NCBI GenBank assembly: GCA_013397115.1
Contig: VWZW01001369.1
Location: forward strand, 744,001 to 808,000
Length of the DNA stretch: 64,000 nt
From: Edolisoma coerulescens
Lineage: Eukaryota; Chordata; Aves; Passeriformes; Campephagidae
Direction of reading: 5' to 3'
In this document: in pieces, positions 12,513 to 27,900 of the stretch
Position numbering within the stretch: position 1 is the first letter of the stretch
How the letters are laid out: each line of letters starts with the position of its first letter
The notes under the pieces: generated by a model
The model's input: only the letters and a program-made list of their open reading frames with translations
The model's database searches: none
What the model was told of the DNA's origin: nothing
Program-made: the position numbers and the translations under genes

Positions 12513-12861
12513 TAGGAACATGAGAACAACTGCTTTAAGTGGCAGTTAAGACTGAACCGAAACACATTATTGTGACTATTAACCATCTAAATCAAGTCAT
12601 AAAATATAGCTTTAAGAAGAGGAAAGATAACCAACATAAACTTCAGAAAACATTTCAACAACAAAAATTTATAAAAAATTAGTTCTATACAGGTACAAGA
12701 TAGAAACATGTTATTTCAGAAAGTCTTTAGCTGCTTCTAGTTTTACAACCAGGAAAAAGCACTTTGGAGAGAAAAAAATCAAAAGTGAAAGAGCACAAAG
12801 GGCAAATGAAAACAGTCTTCCTGGATTCTGGAGTTACAGCTCTTGTGGAAGGTGCTTATCT

Positions 12862-12911
12862 TTATTCATTCTCAAATCTGCTGTAGGGGTTATCAGAATC
12901 CTGGAGAAGAC
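12862..12911 (-). CDS. PTTG1IP2: PTTG1IP2-like coding exon 7 (terminal)
   Basis: The acceptor 'ttttacag' is followed by GLLQDSDNPYSRFENE and a TAA stop at 12862-12864. It is entered in phase 1, completing Gly168. It carries the family C-terminal NPYxRFEN signature, with tyrosine 177 in a YxxF context, as at PTTG1IP Tyr174. AATAAA overlaps the stop codon region itself. Confidence 0.88.
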
Positions 12912-15900
12912 CTGTAAAACAAAATGGGACTACATTTATCATTTTCTTATTAGGGAAAAACTTTGAGTTACTGACTTCACTACAATAGGTACTGCATGTA
13001 ACAAATCCATAAGGCAATTCTTGTAATAGTTGCTCTACTACCTAAACACTCAAGAATTACAATAAATTGAAAGTGTTCCTAAGCACTCTTACTTCTCAGA
13101 CTATAATCATGAATAAGTATTCCATGATTTAGCAGGGAGAGAGCATTTCTCTATGAAAAATTACTATGGAAAAAACATTTCTCATTTGTGAGGTATATCC
13201 CAAAAAATGCACTCGTGAGAGTCAAGTTGACAAAAACCTAAGCATAGAGATGTCTCAAGAAGAACAGATTCTGAGTGGCCAGTTTATAAATGCAAGTGAC
13301 TATAAGATCATCATCCTTTTAAAATGTAAAAGATGCTGCTACTTTGACTTAGTTCTACTTCAATTATACCCAACCATCTGTCACATTCAGCCACTTACAG
13401 CTTTTCTGCAACAGGACAATAATCTCTAAGAAAAAATGAAGATCACTTCTTACGTGCACTAAAACCTCCAGGGACCAGAACAAGAGCATCACTTAATCCA
13501 AGTTGCAGTATGTTTCCATCACAAAGATTCTTAATGACTTTATACTAGAATACTGTCACAGAAAGCACTGCAAAGCCATCCAATTATGCTGAGTGCCTGG
13601 ATATGCAGAGCATCCTCTGTAAGGGTTAGCTGAGCAATCGCTGTTCCACACAGTAATTATTTCAAAGACACTTTTAAACCACACTTCAAACCTGGGGTTG
13701 GCAGAAGACCGAAAATAAAGGAGTCCTGTAAGAGTCCAGAGGCTGACCTTCTGTTGTGAAAGGAAAGGCCACTATTGCTATCTTTTCTGCCAAGATTTTT
13801 ATACTGATGTATGACAAGGACTCCTCTCTAGCTCATTTGTCTAGGCATGGAGACAGAAGACAGTGCAGCCAAGCAACACCAAATTACAAATGTTCAGATT
13901 CACAATAGTGAAAAAAAAAATTTTTCTAGTCACTGCCAAACCTTGTAAGAGCTCCCCTCAGTCCTTTTCACACCATACCTCTTTTCCACATGTACGTCCA
14001 CACAGATATTGAACATTCACTGTTTTATCTGACAGTCAAAATCTAATGGTGCTGTAGGCAGACTACACTTTTTTCCTACCTTGTGCAGTTGGTGGCTTCA
14101 TTTGAACTGCCAGGTTATTTTAAGATGTCAATCAAGCAGCACAACTGCTCAGTGCTGATTACTGTATCAGTTACTGCAACTAACTACCTGATAGGGAACA
14201 GTAAATATTTGGAATAAGGAATAAGTAAGAAAAGTCCTATAATCACTCAAATAAACAAGATTACCAGCAGTCAACTTGTAAAATGCTAGTATCAAAACCA
14301 GCTCTCATATATAATGACCCTTACTGGTCCAAGGAGTAAGCCAGTCACATTTATAAAGCTTCAGCCACATAACAAGACATACAGTCTATTTACCTGGTAT
14401 AGTACTTTGTATCAGAGGTACTATCCCTTTCTGTAATTGTTTTTGAAAAAAAAAAAATTAAGCATTTGTGTAATAAGAATATGCTTAGATGGCATAATTG
14501 TCAAAAATAATCTACAATATTTTCAGATTTTGAAATTTTTGTATTTTTAAACTTTTAGAAAGTGGTTACTTCTCAAATTTTAATCTCACCTTTCATGCAC
14601 TTAAACAAAGAGTTGTGATGTCCACTAAGTCTATTCTAGCTGTCAAGTAAGCTAATACACAATAAAAAAATCCCTCTTATCCTTGGCCTGCAATTCAATC
14701 TTTAGTGCCTTCAGGTAACATTCTTGCATTAATTTAACCCCAACCCAACAACAGAAGAAACGTTTATTTTATTCCCAGACCATCACCACCCCCTCCTCCT
14801 TCCTCCAGACTTGTTAATACTTTGGCAGTTAGGATACACGGATCCCAATATGTTTAGCTACCTGAAACACAACTGAGCAGTCCAATTTTTAAAAAAAATT
14901 GCAGTACTTCTGTATTTCACCCCTTAGAAATACAAAACACATTTACAGAAAATCAGCATCAATAGTAGAAATTACCATTATTATTACAATTGCCGTTGCA
15001 TAAACTCCCTGCACTCATTAAGTTCCATTTACAAATAAATGCACCTAACTTCAAAAAGCTTTCCACAAAGTGGCAAGAGGTGGTACCAGATTCCCTGACA
15101 AAATGAACATAGCCTGCAGAATTTTCTCTATGGAGTCCGGCAAGTGCTTACTATATTTTTTTGATATTTCATTCAGGACACATACTCAACACTTCATAGG
15201 TCTGAAAGTAGCACAGTAAAACACTAGATGCTGTTCTTTACAGCTTAAACAGCTGAAATCCAATGGAAAAGATTTTCTACATCCAGTAGTGCCAATTTCA
15301 AATTAACCAGAGGATTGTGTAAGAGTCCTGATAAACTTTTCCTATACCATTCTGAGGAGCGAATATACTTTTCTCTTCCCCTGCCCCAGAACACTCAGCT
15401 AAAAGCCATTTTAGAAGACTAATCCTCATATTTCAAGTGAATGTGTCACTTTTACTCCTCACTGCAAATGCCATTCCCAGTAGTACTTGCTTTAATTTTA
15501 CTGTATTATGTTTAGGAATGAACAGATATAATCACCACCAACCAGGCATTAGTATGCCTAACTTGAAGTACTCTCATCTGTTTCATCACAGAATACTGGA
15601 ACTTAATAGGCTTTAAGAACTATGGGTCAATCCAGCGTGAATACTATTGGTTCTGACTTCAGAAATTGATCTCCCAGGAAAAAGGGACTCCAAGAGAAAG
15701 GGCAAGCCCCCCTTCCAGATGAGGATAACCAGGGGTTACATTACCTGATACACTTTGCTTTCAGCCTTACTCTTAAACCTCCATCCAGCATATTAATTTC
15801 TTTTATCCTCAGCATTTTAAGTACATCATACGATTACATTAAGTAAGAGGAGTGAGGAGCAGCTCATCACTTGCACCAGCTCTTACTGAAGAAGTATCAG

Positions 15901-18900
15901 GCTCCAGTAAATGCACAAAAACTATTTGGAGAGACATACAAAAAAAGGGGGCATGACAAAAAGCTTCTGTCAGCTGCCACAGCTGCTCAGCCAGTGCCAC
16001 TCCGAGGAGCTGGCAGCCCATGCTAATGGGGCAGCACGTCTGGCTCAGCTGAAGCTCTGGTGCTGCCTTGAACCAGATGGGAGTTGTCTCTCGACTGTTT
16101 CCTGTCTGACATGAGAGCCACTACCCAAGTTGTCATTTACCCTCAGGGGTTCAGAGAAACCAGATGTTTGCATCTTCAGGAGCCTTGTTTGCAATCAAGC
16201 CCATTACATGTTACTGGTGAACTTGAATATTGACACACAGGTCACTTCAAAGCTCTTACTTCTATTTACCCTCATTTTGAGGTTAGTCTTTGACCTACTT
16301 AGCAGTATCTAAGAAACACTCAAAAATTTGGAAGGTATAGTAGTCAAGTATCTTTCATTAGTTTGTATGACATAATGAGGCATCTTAATAGCTATGAAAT
16401 GACAAAGCAAAGCTCAGAAGAAATTAATGCCTTTTTCCAGCATATTCATTTATATTGAATACTACCTAAGCAGGTCCCCAGTCATTGAGATGTGACTCTC
16501 ATCAACACAGCCCAAAACAAGAATTAGCAAGTGAAATACTTACAAGAGACTGCGTATGGCTGAAAAAACACCAACCTAGTTTGCTGCATGTCTTCACCCC
16601 TTATTAAACTCTTCCTCCTTATTTTTAGCCCCTTAGATTAACAACTGTATTCTTAACAAACAAACTAAATAGCTTTCAGTGTTTGGCAATGCAAGGTTCT
16701 CCTGCCTTGCATTCAGAACACTAAAAAAGGTCAAGGCAAAGTATCTACCTTGAACAGAAGAAGCATTTACTGTGATAAAATACTGAATATAAAAATCAAT
16801 GTCTCACATAAAATAAACGAGATAGGATTACATATTAAAATAGCTGATCAAAACCTTTGCAGAACTAAAGCAATGAAATGGTAATCATTTTTCAAAAATT
16901 AAATTAAAAAAATCCTTCCACTAATACTAGGCAAAATCCTGAAATAAATAAATAATAAAGCAGCTTCTCACTAATGCTATACTGAACACACAATAGAAAC
17001 AAATGCAGCAGGAATTAAATTGTAGTTCCTTTGTGTACTACACAAGCTGCAAAGTACTCTGAATCCTCCTTTAAATTTTTCCTAAGAGTCAACGTATAAT
17101 TTGTGTAATCATATTGCATTCATATATGTGAGCAAATGAAAAATACTATCAAATTGTGCAACAAAGAAACAATTGAAAGTGTGTACTCCTGGTTGCTAAA
17201 GCTCTCTATTGCTTCCAATGCTCCCAAAGGATTGTGGCTAGAGTGACACCTGCAGTGCATTATAAATGTGTAATTACCATTTAAATGGGGTATGGAAAGC
17301 TGTGGGATGAAAAGGGAAAAGGCATTCCCTTAAATCCAACCAAACACTGAAATTTCAGGCGTGATCATCTTAATCTACGGAGTCAGGTTAACAAAGTCAT
17401 TGTCATTCTGCCACTCATCCATGCCTACTTAACTGAGAATCCTCTCTGCAGTGTGTAAGAGCGCAAAATAATCTAGTGCCTCCATAATTATTTGCAGCAA
17501 TTTTTGTTAGATTATGTTTAATATGCCAACATCTGTATTTTCTAGACAATAAAAAATGTGGACAGAAGAACCAAGTCTACTTTATGTCTCACTGAATTAT
17601 TCTGACAATCATTTGTCTGCATATTATCAGAATGCAACCCTTATATACAACAGCAATTATACTTCTGGATTTCAAAACTTATACATATTTTGTATTTCAT
17701 TTTTCCTCAGTTACATACATCCTTTCAGGATGTGCTATTTGTTTATGTGAGACTTAGATTTTTCTTTAAGACAAAAATTAACCATGAGATTCCAGGCCTC
17801 AAATTAATGTATCTGATAATATAAATTAATCTTTGCTTAGGCAATACAGCAAACCTGTCAATAAACTTTATATAGAAGTTTGCTAATAAAATTTAAGTTT
17901 TATAATCCAACTGCAATCTTGTGCAGGTAAACTGCACTGCAAAACATAACTGCAGGAAGAAGTGAGTATGTCTGACTTTTACAAGAAGGAACACTTTCCA
18001 TTAACACAAGGAACGTATGAACTTGTTTCTCATTAATTCATTGATAGTGGAGGCAAAATGACACAAGCTCTCCTATGACTGTATGCACAGTATAGCTACA
18101 AGCAGTATTTGATTTACTGAATTTGATGTATGTATTCCAGAGGCATTGCATTATACAGTTTTAAACTTCAGGAACTCAAGTACTCAAACAAGATCTAGCA
18201 AAGCACTCCACAAAGGTCTGAAAGTCAAGCAGAACAGACAACTGAACAAACAACTGTCTTCAGTAAAATGCAGGGCCATGCAGAGACAAGTGAACTGGTT
18301 TCACAAGCAGAACATAACTGAATGCAGCTTTCACATCACTGAAGCCCAGCGCAGGGCTCTGACATGCGATACCGCACCCAGGACCTGCACCTTGGCTGCA
18401 TCCAGGAGATGCAAAGGTACATCTGCACTGAGAGCTGCAAGTGATTGTGGGGACACAGCCATTGCCCTAAGTTCTCCACCAGATCTTTCCCAATGATTCA
18501 AACTTGCTGAGATTGACTGTGAGGTCTCTCCTAAGGACAAACAAACACAAAAAGCCTGTGTTGTTTTACGTTGTGCTTGGATTTTGTTTGCTTTTTTTAC
18601 ATCTGGACTATTGTTGTCAACTACTCAAACACCTCTTGAAACTGAACTCTGGTTGAGATACAGGGTTAATTATCCTGTAAAATACCAGAGAACAACTTCC
18701 ATGACTGATGTTTAATAAAAATTACTTCCAGTTTCTACAACATTCTTTCTCCTGTAGCTCAAGCTTCACAGTGTAGTTTTCCTCCGTTCCAGCACGGGAT
18801 TACTCTTTTACAATCGTTCTCCAGGCACAGAATTCCCTACAGAGTTCATCTGTATCACTTCTGCATCAGGCAAAGAGCAAGCTGCAGATTCATGAAGGCA

Positions 18901-21900
18901 TTCCTAGACTCTGCCAATCAGTTTAACAAGAGGATGAAAATTAACAGCTTTGAGTGACTGTTCAGACCCCTAGAATCACCTTCGCTGACATTAGTGCAAT
19001 TTGCATAATAAAAAATGCAGCAGAGTTTTAGCAGATCTGTCTCTGAATACACAGTACTATTAACCCTACGAACAAATCAAATGAAAAGTGCAAGCATTGA
19101 CAAGCCTACATAACAAGAGCCTCCTATACAACACAGCAGGTCCTACAGTCTTGTGATATTCTTCTACAACTGGACCACAGCTCCACTTAAAAACAAAGAA
19201 AAAGAAAATTTATCCCTACATTAGGGTGCATCTTCATCCCTTCTTTTTCAAGCTTGATTTAAAAAGCTTGCCATCTACTAGTCAGTCTCTCCGCCTTCAG
19301 TAGCCATGACTCCAGTAGCAAAGTTGAAGTAGGTTGATTTATGACATTCAATAACAAAACAAAAAAGCCCTCAAACTCAGTCATCTTATTTAGGAACAGA
19401 CAGAATGAACCCCTTATTTTAATCAATATATTTAAATGCCCATCCCAAGCAAACACCCCATCCAGCAAACTGTCTTCTTGTCCAGTTGGACAGTCAGTGC
19501 AAGAGAACAGGAGCATAAACGTGCTGAGATCAGGTGTTCAGACGACAGAAGACAGGCACCAGTAGAAAACTGGGCTTGATTACTTCGGCCGCTCATAAAG
19601 CAGCTTATTTCTGCTGTGAATTTCAACAATAATTAGGGAAAAGGAATCAATTTAGACACAGTATCAAAACAAGATGACACATACCATACTTCTTACGTAT
19701 TTCATCATGCTTCAGTTTTCTTTCATGTTTCCTGCAAGAAATAAAGGCATTAAAAGAACATTCAGACTCTTTTGAGCTGTAAGCAAACTATAATTACATC
19801 TGAAAAAGATAACAGCACATTTTACATTAGTATCAGTAATTACATTACAAGTTTAAAAAAAAAATTCACACTTAGCAATTATATATATAATCTTTCTATT
19901 TACACTTTATCTGTGAGTATCTACATATATCTAAGACTTCCCATAACTTCTCACTAATGATAATGCAAAAATAAGGTGTATTACAATAAACAATAAGAAA
20001 TACTTTTCTATATGAAAGTAATGCATCCACATATATGTACATATACACACACTGAGGTGTTCATCTACACAAAAGAAGCAAGGCACTACACTACACTGGA
20101 AGACTCCCTAATGCTTTCCAGCAGGGAGCATAATTGTAAAATTTAGCTGCGCACGGAACATACTTCGGAATACTAATTCAATGTAATAATTCTAAAAAGA
20201 TAAAAGGCGCTATTTCGCTTAAGATGTACAGCAAGTATAAGTGAAAATTACTGCTTTCTAAAATCCAGCATGGCATCTATGCAGAGAATAAATTAAAATA
20301 TTGTGCGAACTATAAATTGGTTTTTAAGTTGTCTGACCATAAGACAGTTTTCAAGGCTGTATCTAATATTGCCAAACTTTAATTATTCACATAAACCAAG
20401 TGTATGATGAGTCGATTTCTCCTTTCCTTTTGCAAAGGTGAAGGGGGAAAAAATGAAAGACGTTTAAATGGAAAAAATTTCATCTTTTCTCAGACAGTTT
20501 TCCTATATTACAAAGGAAGGATCTATTTTGCTTAGTTTAAAAACCAAACATAAAACACAACTGCTTCATGAGTATGCTCCAGGATCGAAACATTTTGAGG
20601 AAAAGACATAGAATTTGGCAAAAAAATGTTCCTCTAACAAAAGCAAAAGAAAAAAATTAAAAATACACCCTTTGCTACCCCCTGTCAAAATTCAACCCAG
20701 TTAGACAAGTTGTGACTTCTGCTGGATTCCAATTTGCACGTATTCACCAGAAAGCTGTTAAGCACTGACAGCTTAATTCACCAAAGATCCCATCTGCCCT
20801 ATGCATATTCCACCTCCAAACAATTCCTACTGCTAATCAGATCCTGTGTGTCCTCAGAAGCAATTATCCTGCTTCCCACAGAGCTGAAGGGCTGAACTGG
20901 CCTTTTCCAGCAATTGCACTTCTGGAAAAGCATGTAGATAAAGCATGATGAGAAAAACCAAACAAGACAGACAGACTCAAAACCTTCCACTGTTTCCCAG
21001 AGATACCCATGTCCATTACATTCCTTTGCATTATTAAGCCCAGGCAGCATAGTAAACAAAGCAACCTGCCCAAAATGCAGGAAGAGCAACTGGAGAGTCA
21101 AGGTAATCAAATTCATGTAGAAGAAGAAAGTCAGGATTGAGATATTGAAGAGAACAGAAAAAAGAGGAGAAAAATTTACCCATTGAAGGTAACCTGACAA
21201 CAGGATTTCTGCTTTCTTTGGTACCTAAGAGAAAGATATTACACGGGGCAAGGGATCTCAGGAAGAGAGTAGAGAAATTCTGCTTAAAGCAGCCTTCTCC
21301 TATATAAAGCTAAACCTTTCTACTGTACAGTTTTCACGCGACCTCAAACCAGGTTTATTACTGGTGGTACTAAGGGCATTTCTTCACTGTTTTGCATACC
21401 CTGTCTGAAGTAATGGAGACTCAGTGCTGCAGTTTCAGCTACTGAAACCTCAGTACTTCAGCAGTCAGTGTGAAATCAGTTCTGAATCCAGAAAGCACCT
21501 GCTAAAGAAGGGGATGGTGCAAAACCAGGCTGTGTAGGCTTTAAACCTCACAAAGACTTTAGGATACTTCCCTAGGCTATTCAAAACAAACCACCAAACA
21601 TCTAATTAAGTTTGAAGGGTAAAACCATTAATATCAGTGAAACATTCAAACTCTGACAGGCAGCCACAATGGCATCACTTCACCCATGACTAAATCCTTG
21701 CTCAGTAAATAAGGCTTAGGTACATATCAACCCAGAAGAACCAGACACAGCTCTGAACAGGCAGTCCCTGAATCAGCCACACAGAATTACTGCACCACCC
21801 ACATCTCACTTTATGATCAGCTCAAGTCACTTCAATCTTCAAGTTGGTTGTTTCTTAATACTACTGCTATTACTCCATCTTATACTTGCTAAAGTCTTGG

Positions 21901-24900
21901 CTTCTCATGCAAGTTGTCCCCACTGTTGTAAGCTGAGGAAGTACTTTTCCCAATACTAACAACTCACATAATAATTTTCCATACTTGGTTCTTCACAAAT
22001 AAACTGCCATCCTTTCTTTCCCTGGCCTCTCTCCTTGTTCTCCCTTACCAGTACACTACCAAATTATACTTGGCACTGGATCTTATTGCTTCGCTTTTGT
22101 TTATAAACTTCAAAAATAAATAATTATTTATAAATTATATAAATCTAACATATAAATATACCACGTATTTGAAGCTGTAAATAATTGAGTGTATAAGACT
22201 CACTCCTCAACGCTATCTTTAAAAATTTTTCATGTTAGAGATGACAAAGACAAATAAAGGACTAAAGCTATGCAATAAGATACCTGTTTTAAATCAAAAA
22301 CTGAACTCCAAACATCGTTCTCCTCATGCCCCTCACTATAAGTGCAAACTCTAACCATCACCAGTGATTTTCAACCCTCTCAGTAAATTGACAGCTAGTT
22401 TCATCCTTGTGTAGACAAGCAGAGAGCCAACATAATTACCCTTAGTTTTCATTTTAACAGGCATCTTCCAAAGAGACATTTAAGTATCCATAATTAACTG
22501 AATTTTAACGCAAAGAAATATTAAACTTAAAAAGCAGACTTTTACAGTGTACCTGAAAAGACAGAAAATACTAGGTGCTGCAATCATCTTAAACCTTCCA
22601 CAAAAAATAATTCCAAGGAACACTATGGAACTTGGGCCTCCTTACTATGTTTTTACCATTCACTGATGGAATCGTGAAATGAAGCTCAGGCTCACTGCCA
22701 ACTGATATGAACAGCTGTATTTGAAGTAGCTGTATCCCACAGAAAAAAAACCCAAACATATAAGATGACAAGAAAAAACCCACTAAAACCAGAGAGACAC
22801 ATGGTCAATGCTGTGCCTATTTTCCTCCCATGATATTTATCTGGACATCTCTTCAGCTGTTTTCATGTGACTATGTGTAAACTTCACAGTAAAAAGGAAG
22901 GACTACACAGTACAAGGCAGTGTTTTCCTCTGCAGGTTGCTTGTCAAAAATGGCTTGTTGAGAATATTAATTTGTTCTAGCCTGCTACTAGCAATTCATC
23001 CTCCAAAGGTCTTAGAGGAAGCAAGCAGTCAGCAGGGTGAGGTGCTCTGGGTGCTGGAAGTCGCCTACTCCTTGTGTTTTCCCATGACCCGCAGCCACAT
23101 ACACAATAGGTATGCATGTTCACAACATGGAAATACCCCAGGGCTGCTGCTAAGCTCTCTGCTGCAATTAAAACAGTTTCTGTTTCACAGACATGCTCCT
23201 GAGACAAGCTGGGAAAGAGGAACGCTGCTCTAAGTAAGGCTGCAGCAATCATTCTGGCAGAGCAGTCTGCTCCCAGTGATCCTTGCTCCTAGGCTGAATT
23301 TGAGAATGGAGCTGGTATTAGCTCTGTGTTGCTAATTGCCTGGTACAACACCACTTGCTCGGTGTGTGCACAGCACACCTTACACTCCAGAAGCATCAGA
23401 CTTCCTACAGATTAACTGCACCAAGAATTTAAAGCTGATACACAAATCACAGTGGAAAGGTTATGGAACACAATCATTCCCTATTATGCACCCAGTCAGA
23501 AGTCTTTGCTTCATAACAAAAACAGGTAAGTGCTATCTTAACTGGACAAAGCAGCATAATTAAGGATGTACATTTCACCACAAGGCACATGGTTTTGGCA
23601 TACAAAAAGATGTTGATATTCCTCACTGGATCCCTTCTCTTCAGAAACAAAAGCATTATAGGAAAAACATATTCATACTAGCACTAGAAACATTCATACT
23701 AGCACTCAGCCTACTGTGCTGTGACTAGTTATAATTGGATTAATAGGTAGAAAATTCTCCTTTTTTCTGATCCATTGCAAATATTCAACATAACTTATCT
23801 GAGAAACTGTGTGTGAGCATATTTCCTATATTGGACACCTATTTCTTACCCTTCCATGCACATTCAAGTCTGACACTTTCAGCTCACAAATCCAGGTGTT
23901 TATGAAAACAAATTTGCATCCGTTCTCTTCTTGGATAATGTTTGTCATTACCTTGCGACGATGAAAGGGGAAGTAGTCCTTCCTACTCTGTCCCCAAATA
24001 AATGGTTTCTTTGCTTTTCTCCCAGCCCTGGATCCACGATGTCCTCACATCCTGTGGATCCCAGCAATCTTATGGATATATGCTGAGACTGTTCACTGAA
24101 CTTATTCACCAGAATAAAAACCTCACAGAACAAAACCCCCCACAGAATTGTGAATACCTTTACATAAAACAAATTTGGCATAGTACAGGGTTAAGGAATG
24201 TTGTGCCTTAGGCATGAAATAAGTAAGAATGCTCTTTGCATCAGCAACTCTCATTTACTTTAGAAGTAAAATGCATTTACACACAATCTAAAGTGATAAA
24301 CTTATGTCACTATTACACTTGAAAAACATCTATTTTCAAAACATTTCTTTTAGCTCAACTACACTAGAAGACATCTAATTCTCATTTTTTCAGAAAGTTA
24401 CTTTTAAGCTTACAGTTTCTTTAATGAGTGCAAATGCAGAATATACACTATTGCAACAGTAAATCTGTGCTGTTAAAATCTGTGCAGAATAAAAATAATC
24501 TAAGTTCAAATTTGGTAAGTTTAAAAGCTACAAAACTGTATTCTACAGCTAGTAGATGATGGAAATAGTTATATAAAACTGCCAATACGTAATACTTGAA
24601 AGAAATAATAATCACAAGCCCAAAAACGTATCGTTTGAACTTTGCACTTCATCATGCTCTGAAAAATTATTTGGTTTACATCCTTATTGTATCCTATTCT
24701 AATTCTTTCCATTACCAGCAAGATTAGGAATTTTGTACAAGGCTAAAGGACACATCAATTTAACCCATTACAACAGGATCTGTTCTGCTTCTTAATATCA
24801 CAGCACTACTTCAGAGTCAATCATTATCAGATTCAGGGCAAACAGTTGCTGTGTCTGCTTACATAGCCTGCCAGTTCAGAGCAAGAAAACATATACGTGG

Positions 24901-27900
24901 AATTCAGATGAGTGATTCTCCCAGCTCCTGCCAGTCAGATACATGAGCAGCAGCAGGTACATCTGTAAGACCACCTTTCTGACTCCCATTTTTGTGCCTA
25001 GTCAGAAAGACATCTGCCTTGTCTTCCTATGCACGTTTGTCATAGAGAAACTTAATGTCTTCACGCAAGAGCTCCACAAGAGTTCTCATGTGGAAGCATG
25101 TCTTGCTCCCTGCCTCCCCGCTCTTACTAACAATCAATCTGAGTTCAGGAGAAAACAGCAGGCATCAGCAAGGCAGGGAAGGTGCCCACCTGTTACTTGG
25201 CAGATGAGTCTTTAGAGAAGTGCAGACCTAATTAATTTCCTTGTCAGTGCATGAGGATTCAAACCCACATGCAACAGCTCCAAGACTAGCATTTGGGTAG
25301 GACACCTTTGTCTTGCTGGAGCTGTGAATCTCCAAAATAAAGACCATGAAAAGAAGTATGATTCAACAGGTACACCTTGCTTGTACCAGGCATCACCACC
25401 ACAATCACTATCAATAAAAATTGTTTATCTAAAGAAAAATGAAAAACTCATGAAAAGTCACTGTAAAACTAAGCTATAAAAACCTACAAAAACAAAAACC
25501 TATAAAAATCTGAAGGAATGCTGTTCTCACTGAGAAACACTATCATGGCTGACTCTTGCACTTCTTTTTACACTGTGCTATGCAGCTTTAACAAAAAGGA
25601 TGGAAATATGAAATTAAAGCTAAAGTGAGATCTGATCCAAAATTTTCCACTTCTTGAGTAAGGCTTCGAATAGGTATCTCACTATCAACTTCTCTACTTT
25701 TCCCAGACAAATTTTAAAAGAAAAAAGAAACAACCACCAAATGAATCCAACAAGTATGTCTCACCTCTGAATCCCAGCTCACTTAGACATTAACTCATGG
25801 CAGAGACAGGCATTGATCCAGGAGAGACTGGACAAGACTTTGGACACATTCCTCCTGTTTGCTCGTGACTGGCACAGAGCACTCATGGTACCTGCCACAC
25901 TGAGCATCAACTTGTTTGCTCTCTGTTCACTTACAGCAATACAGCTTCTAATCAGGTTCATCACTCTCATAATAAAGCCCTGTTTTGTAAAAACCTGACA
26001 ATGTCATGTCTAACTTCACATGCCTCTTTGTTTAGTACTCCATGTATTTCTTAGAAAGGCAGAATACTCCTACATCACCAGGAAATGTATAGCTATATAT
26101 CAACCCGTCAAGATTTACCTCTGAAGAGACTGTAGTCTTCGTTCCTCTCTCTTCCTAGCTAGCTGCTCCTCTTCTTCATCTAGTCTGCTACAAAAATAAG
26201 GATGAAAGGAAAGCATAAGAGGAGGAAAAAGCAACTTTATTGCTAAGTTATCACTATTTAGTTACTTTACTTATTTTCAAAAAGAATTTATAGTCTGACC
26301 AGAGATACTACTTCATAGACATGTAAAATTTCAAGGCCGAGTTAGTATAATTGACAAGTTTATGTCGTTATCCTTGCACATTTTATAATATCCAAATGCT
26401 CTACTCATTGTAGTAATATGCCCTTCGGCCTCCACAGGACTACTTACAGCTTCTTAGGAAGAGGATGCAGACTGTTCCAGAAGAAGGATTCCTAATTGCC
26501 CTTTTCCCCATGTGTCACACCCCATTTTAGAGTCAGTGTTCTGCACGTGCACCGTTAAGTCCATTGTTGTCCTCTGGAAGAAGACTGATGGCTCATAAGC
26601 CTTTGATGCCAGAACAATTTATCTTTCCAACAACCATTACTATCCAATCTCAAGCTGCCCTCAGGAAAGCAGTCTGTTCTGGAATGAGCAAGAATTTACG
26701 CGAGCATCAGCTGTGTGAATCTGGGAAACGCTGAACCTACACAGTACATCTGAGCTGTGCACGCGCAGATATGCTCTACTGAACGCTCTACTGCAGTTTT
26801 GCTTTGTGACCTGCCTTGGAGAAAGCTCAGCTTCACTTAACCATTAGACAGACTGTGCAAGACTTATAGGACTCTAAAGCAAATGTCAAACAATTTTTCT
26901 GTTAGTTTTTCCCTGACAGAAGTTATGATGATTCTTCAGGATTAGTAAATGGACAACTGCTATGCTTGCCCAGGTGCTCATCATCTTCCAAAAGTGAATA
27001 CAGTTCTGGAGGTGTCTGAGATGAATATTTACAATATTAATACACCTGAACAGTTGCATTACCATATATCTGCAGCCACCAACATCTAAGTTAAGCAAGA
27101 GTGACATCCAGTGGTTAATTACAGCATGTCAAATGCTGTAATATACAAAAGTCAGACACTTTCAGCTCTGGAAATATGAACTCAATTCTTTCATGTGCTC
27201 AAACAGTCCATACAGTTCTCTGAACATTTTAGTCATTTCAGTACAAGCCAGTACTTCAGAATCCATGCAACGTTTCACAAACGAATTTTTTAGTTCCAGC
27301 TTTTTCCACCTAAAGAATTAGAAGAATCTTGGGGGAGCAGGAAACACACGCAACAGGTCACTTTTATTTGAAAACAATGTTAGACCCTTTTGGAAAACTA
27401 ATCAATTCTCCACATAAGCACGTCCAGCAAGACTAGAAGCTCCCATTCTTGGGCACCCTCCTGTAAAACTGCTTTACTGGAGACCCCACTGTCTTACAAC
27501 TATGCAATAATCTTCACAATTGGTGTCTCAAAATATGAAAACGTCAAATAAACAAAATGTTGGTATATGATTCAGAAAATACATTTCTTCCCTGTAATTA
27601 AAGAGCATTAAGTATCTTCTGATTTCTGGATACTTTGAATGAATTGAATTTTTCTTCCAAAGTCAGAAAGTTTGAGATTATACAAATAAAAACATGGCTG
27701 ATAACTGAAGTTCACAAGAGTCTATTCAGTATAGTTTCATGAATAATAGCTGTTTATGCAACTGTCTTAAATACATGGAACCAGACTCTTAGAAGTCCAA
27801 AAACACAGGATAAAAATAAAAACTTTGCACCAATATTCCTAGAATTCCTGTGGTAGAATGGACACGGGTGAGCCAACTACATGACTGATGTGGGGATTAA

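Noticed and set aside
20799..21200. 133-codon minus-strand frame with hydrophobic stretches
   Set aside because: It lies in a PTTG1IP2-like intron, with no start context, splice logic or family resemblance. AT-rich DNA often gives hydrophobic-looking frames.
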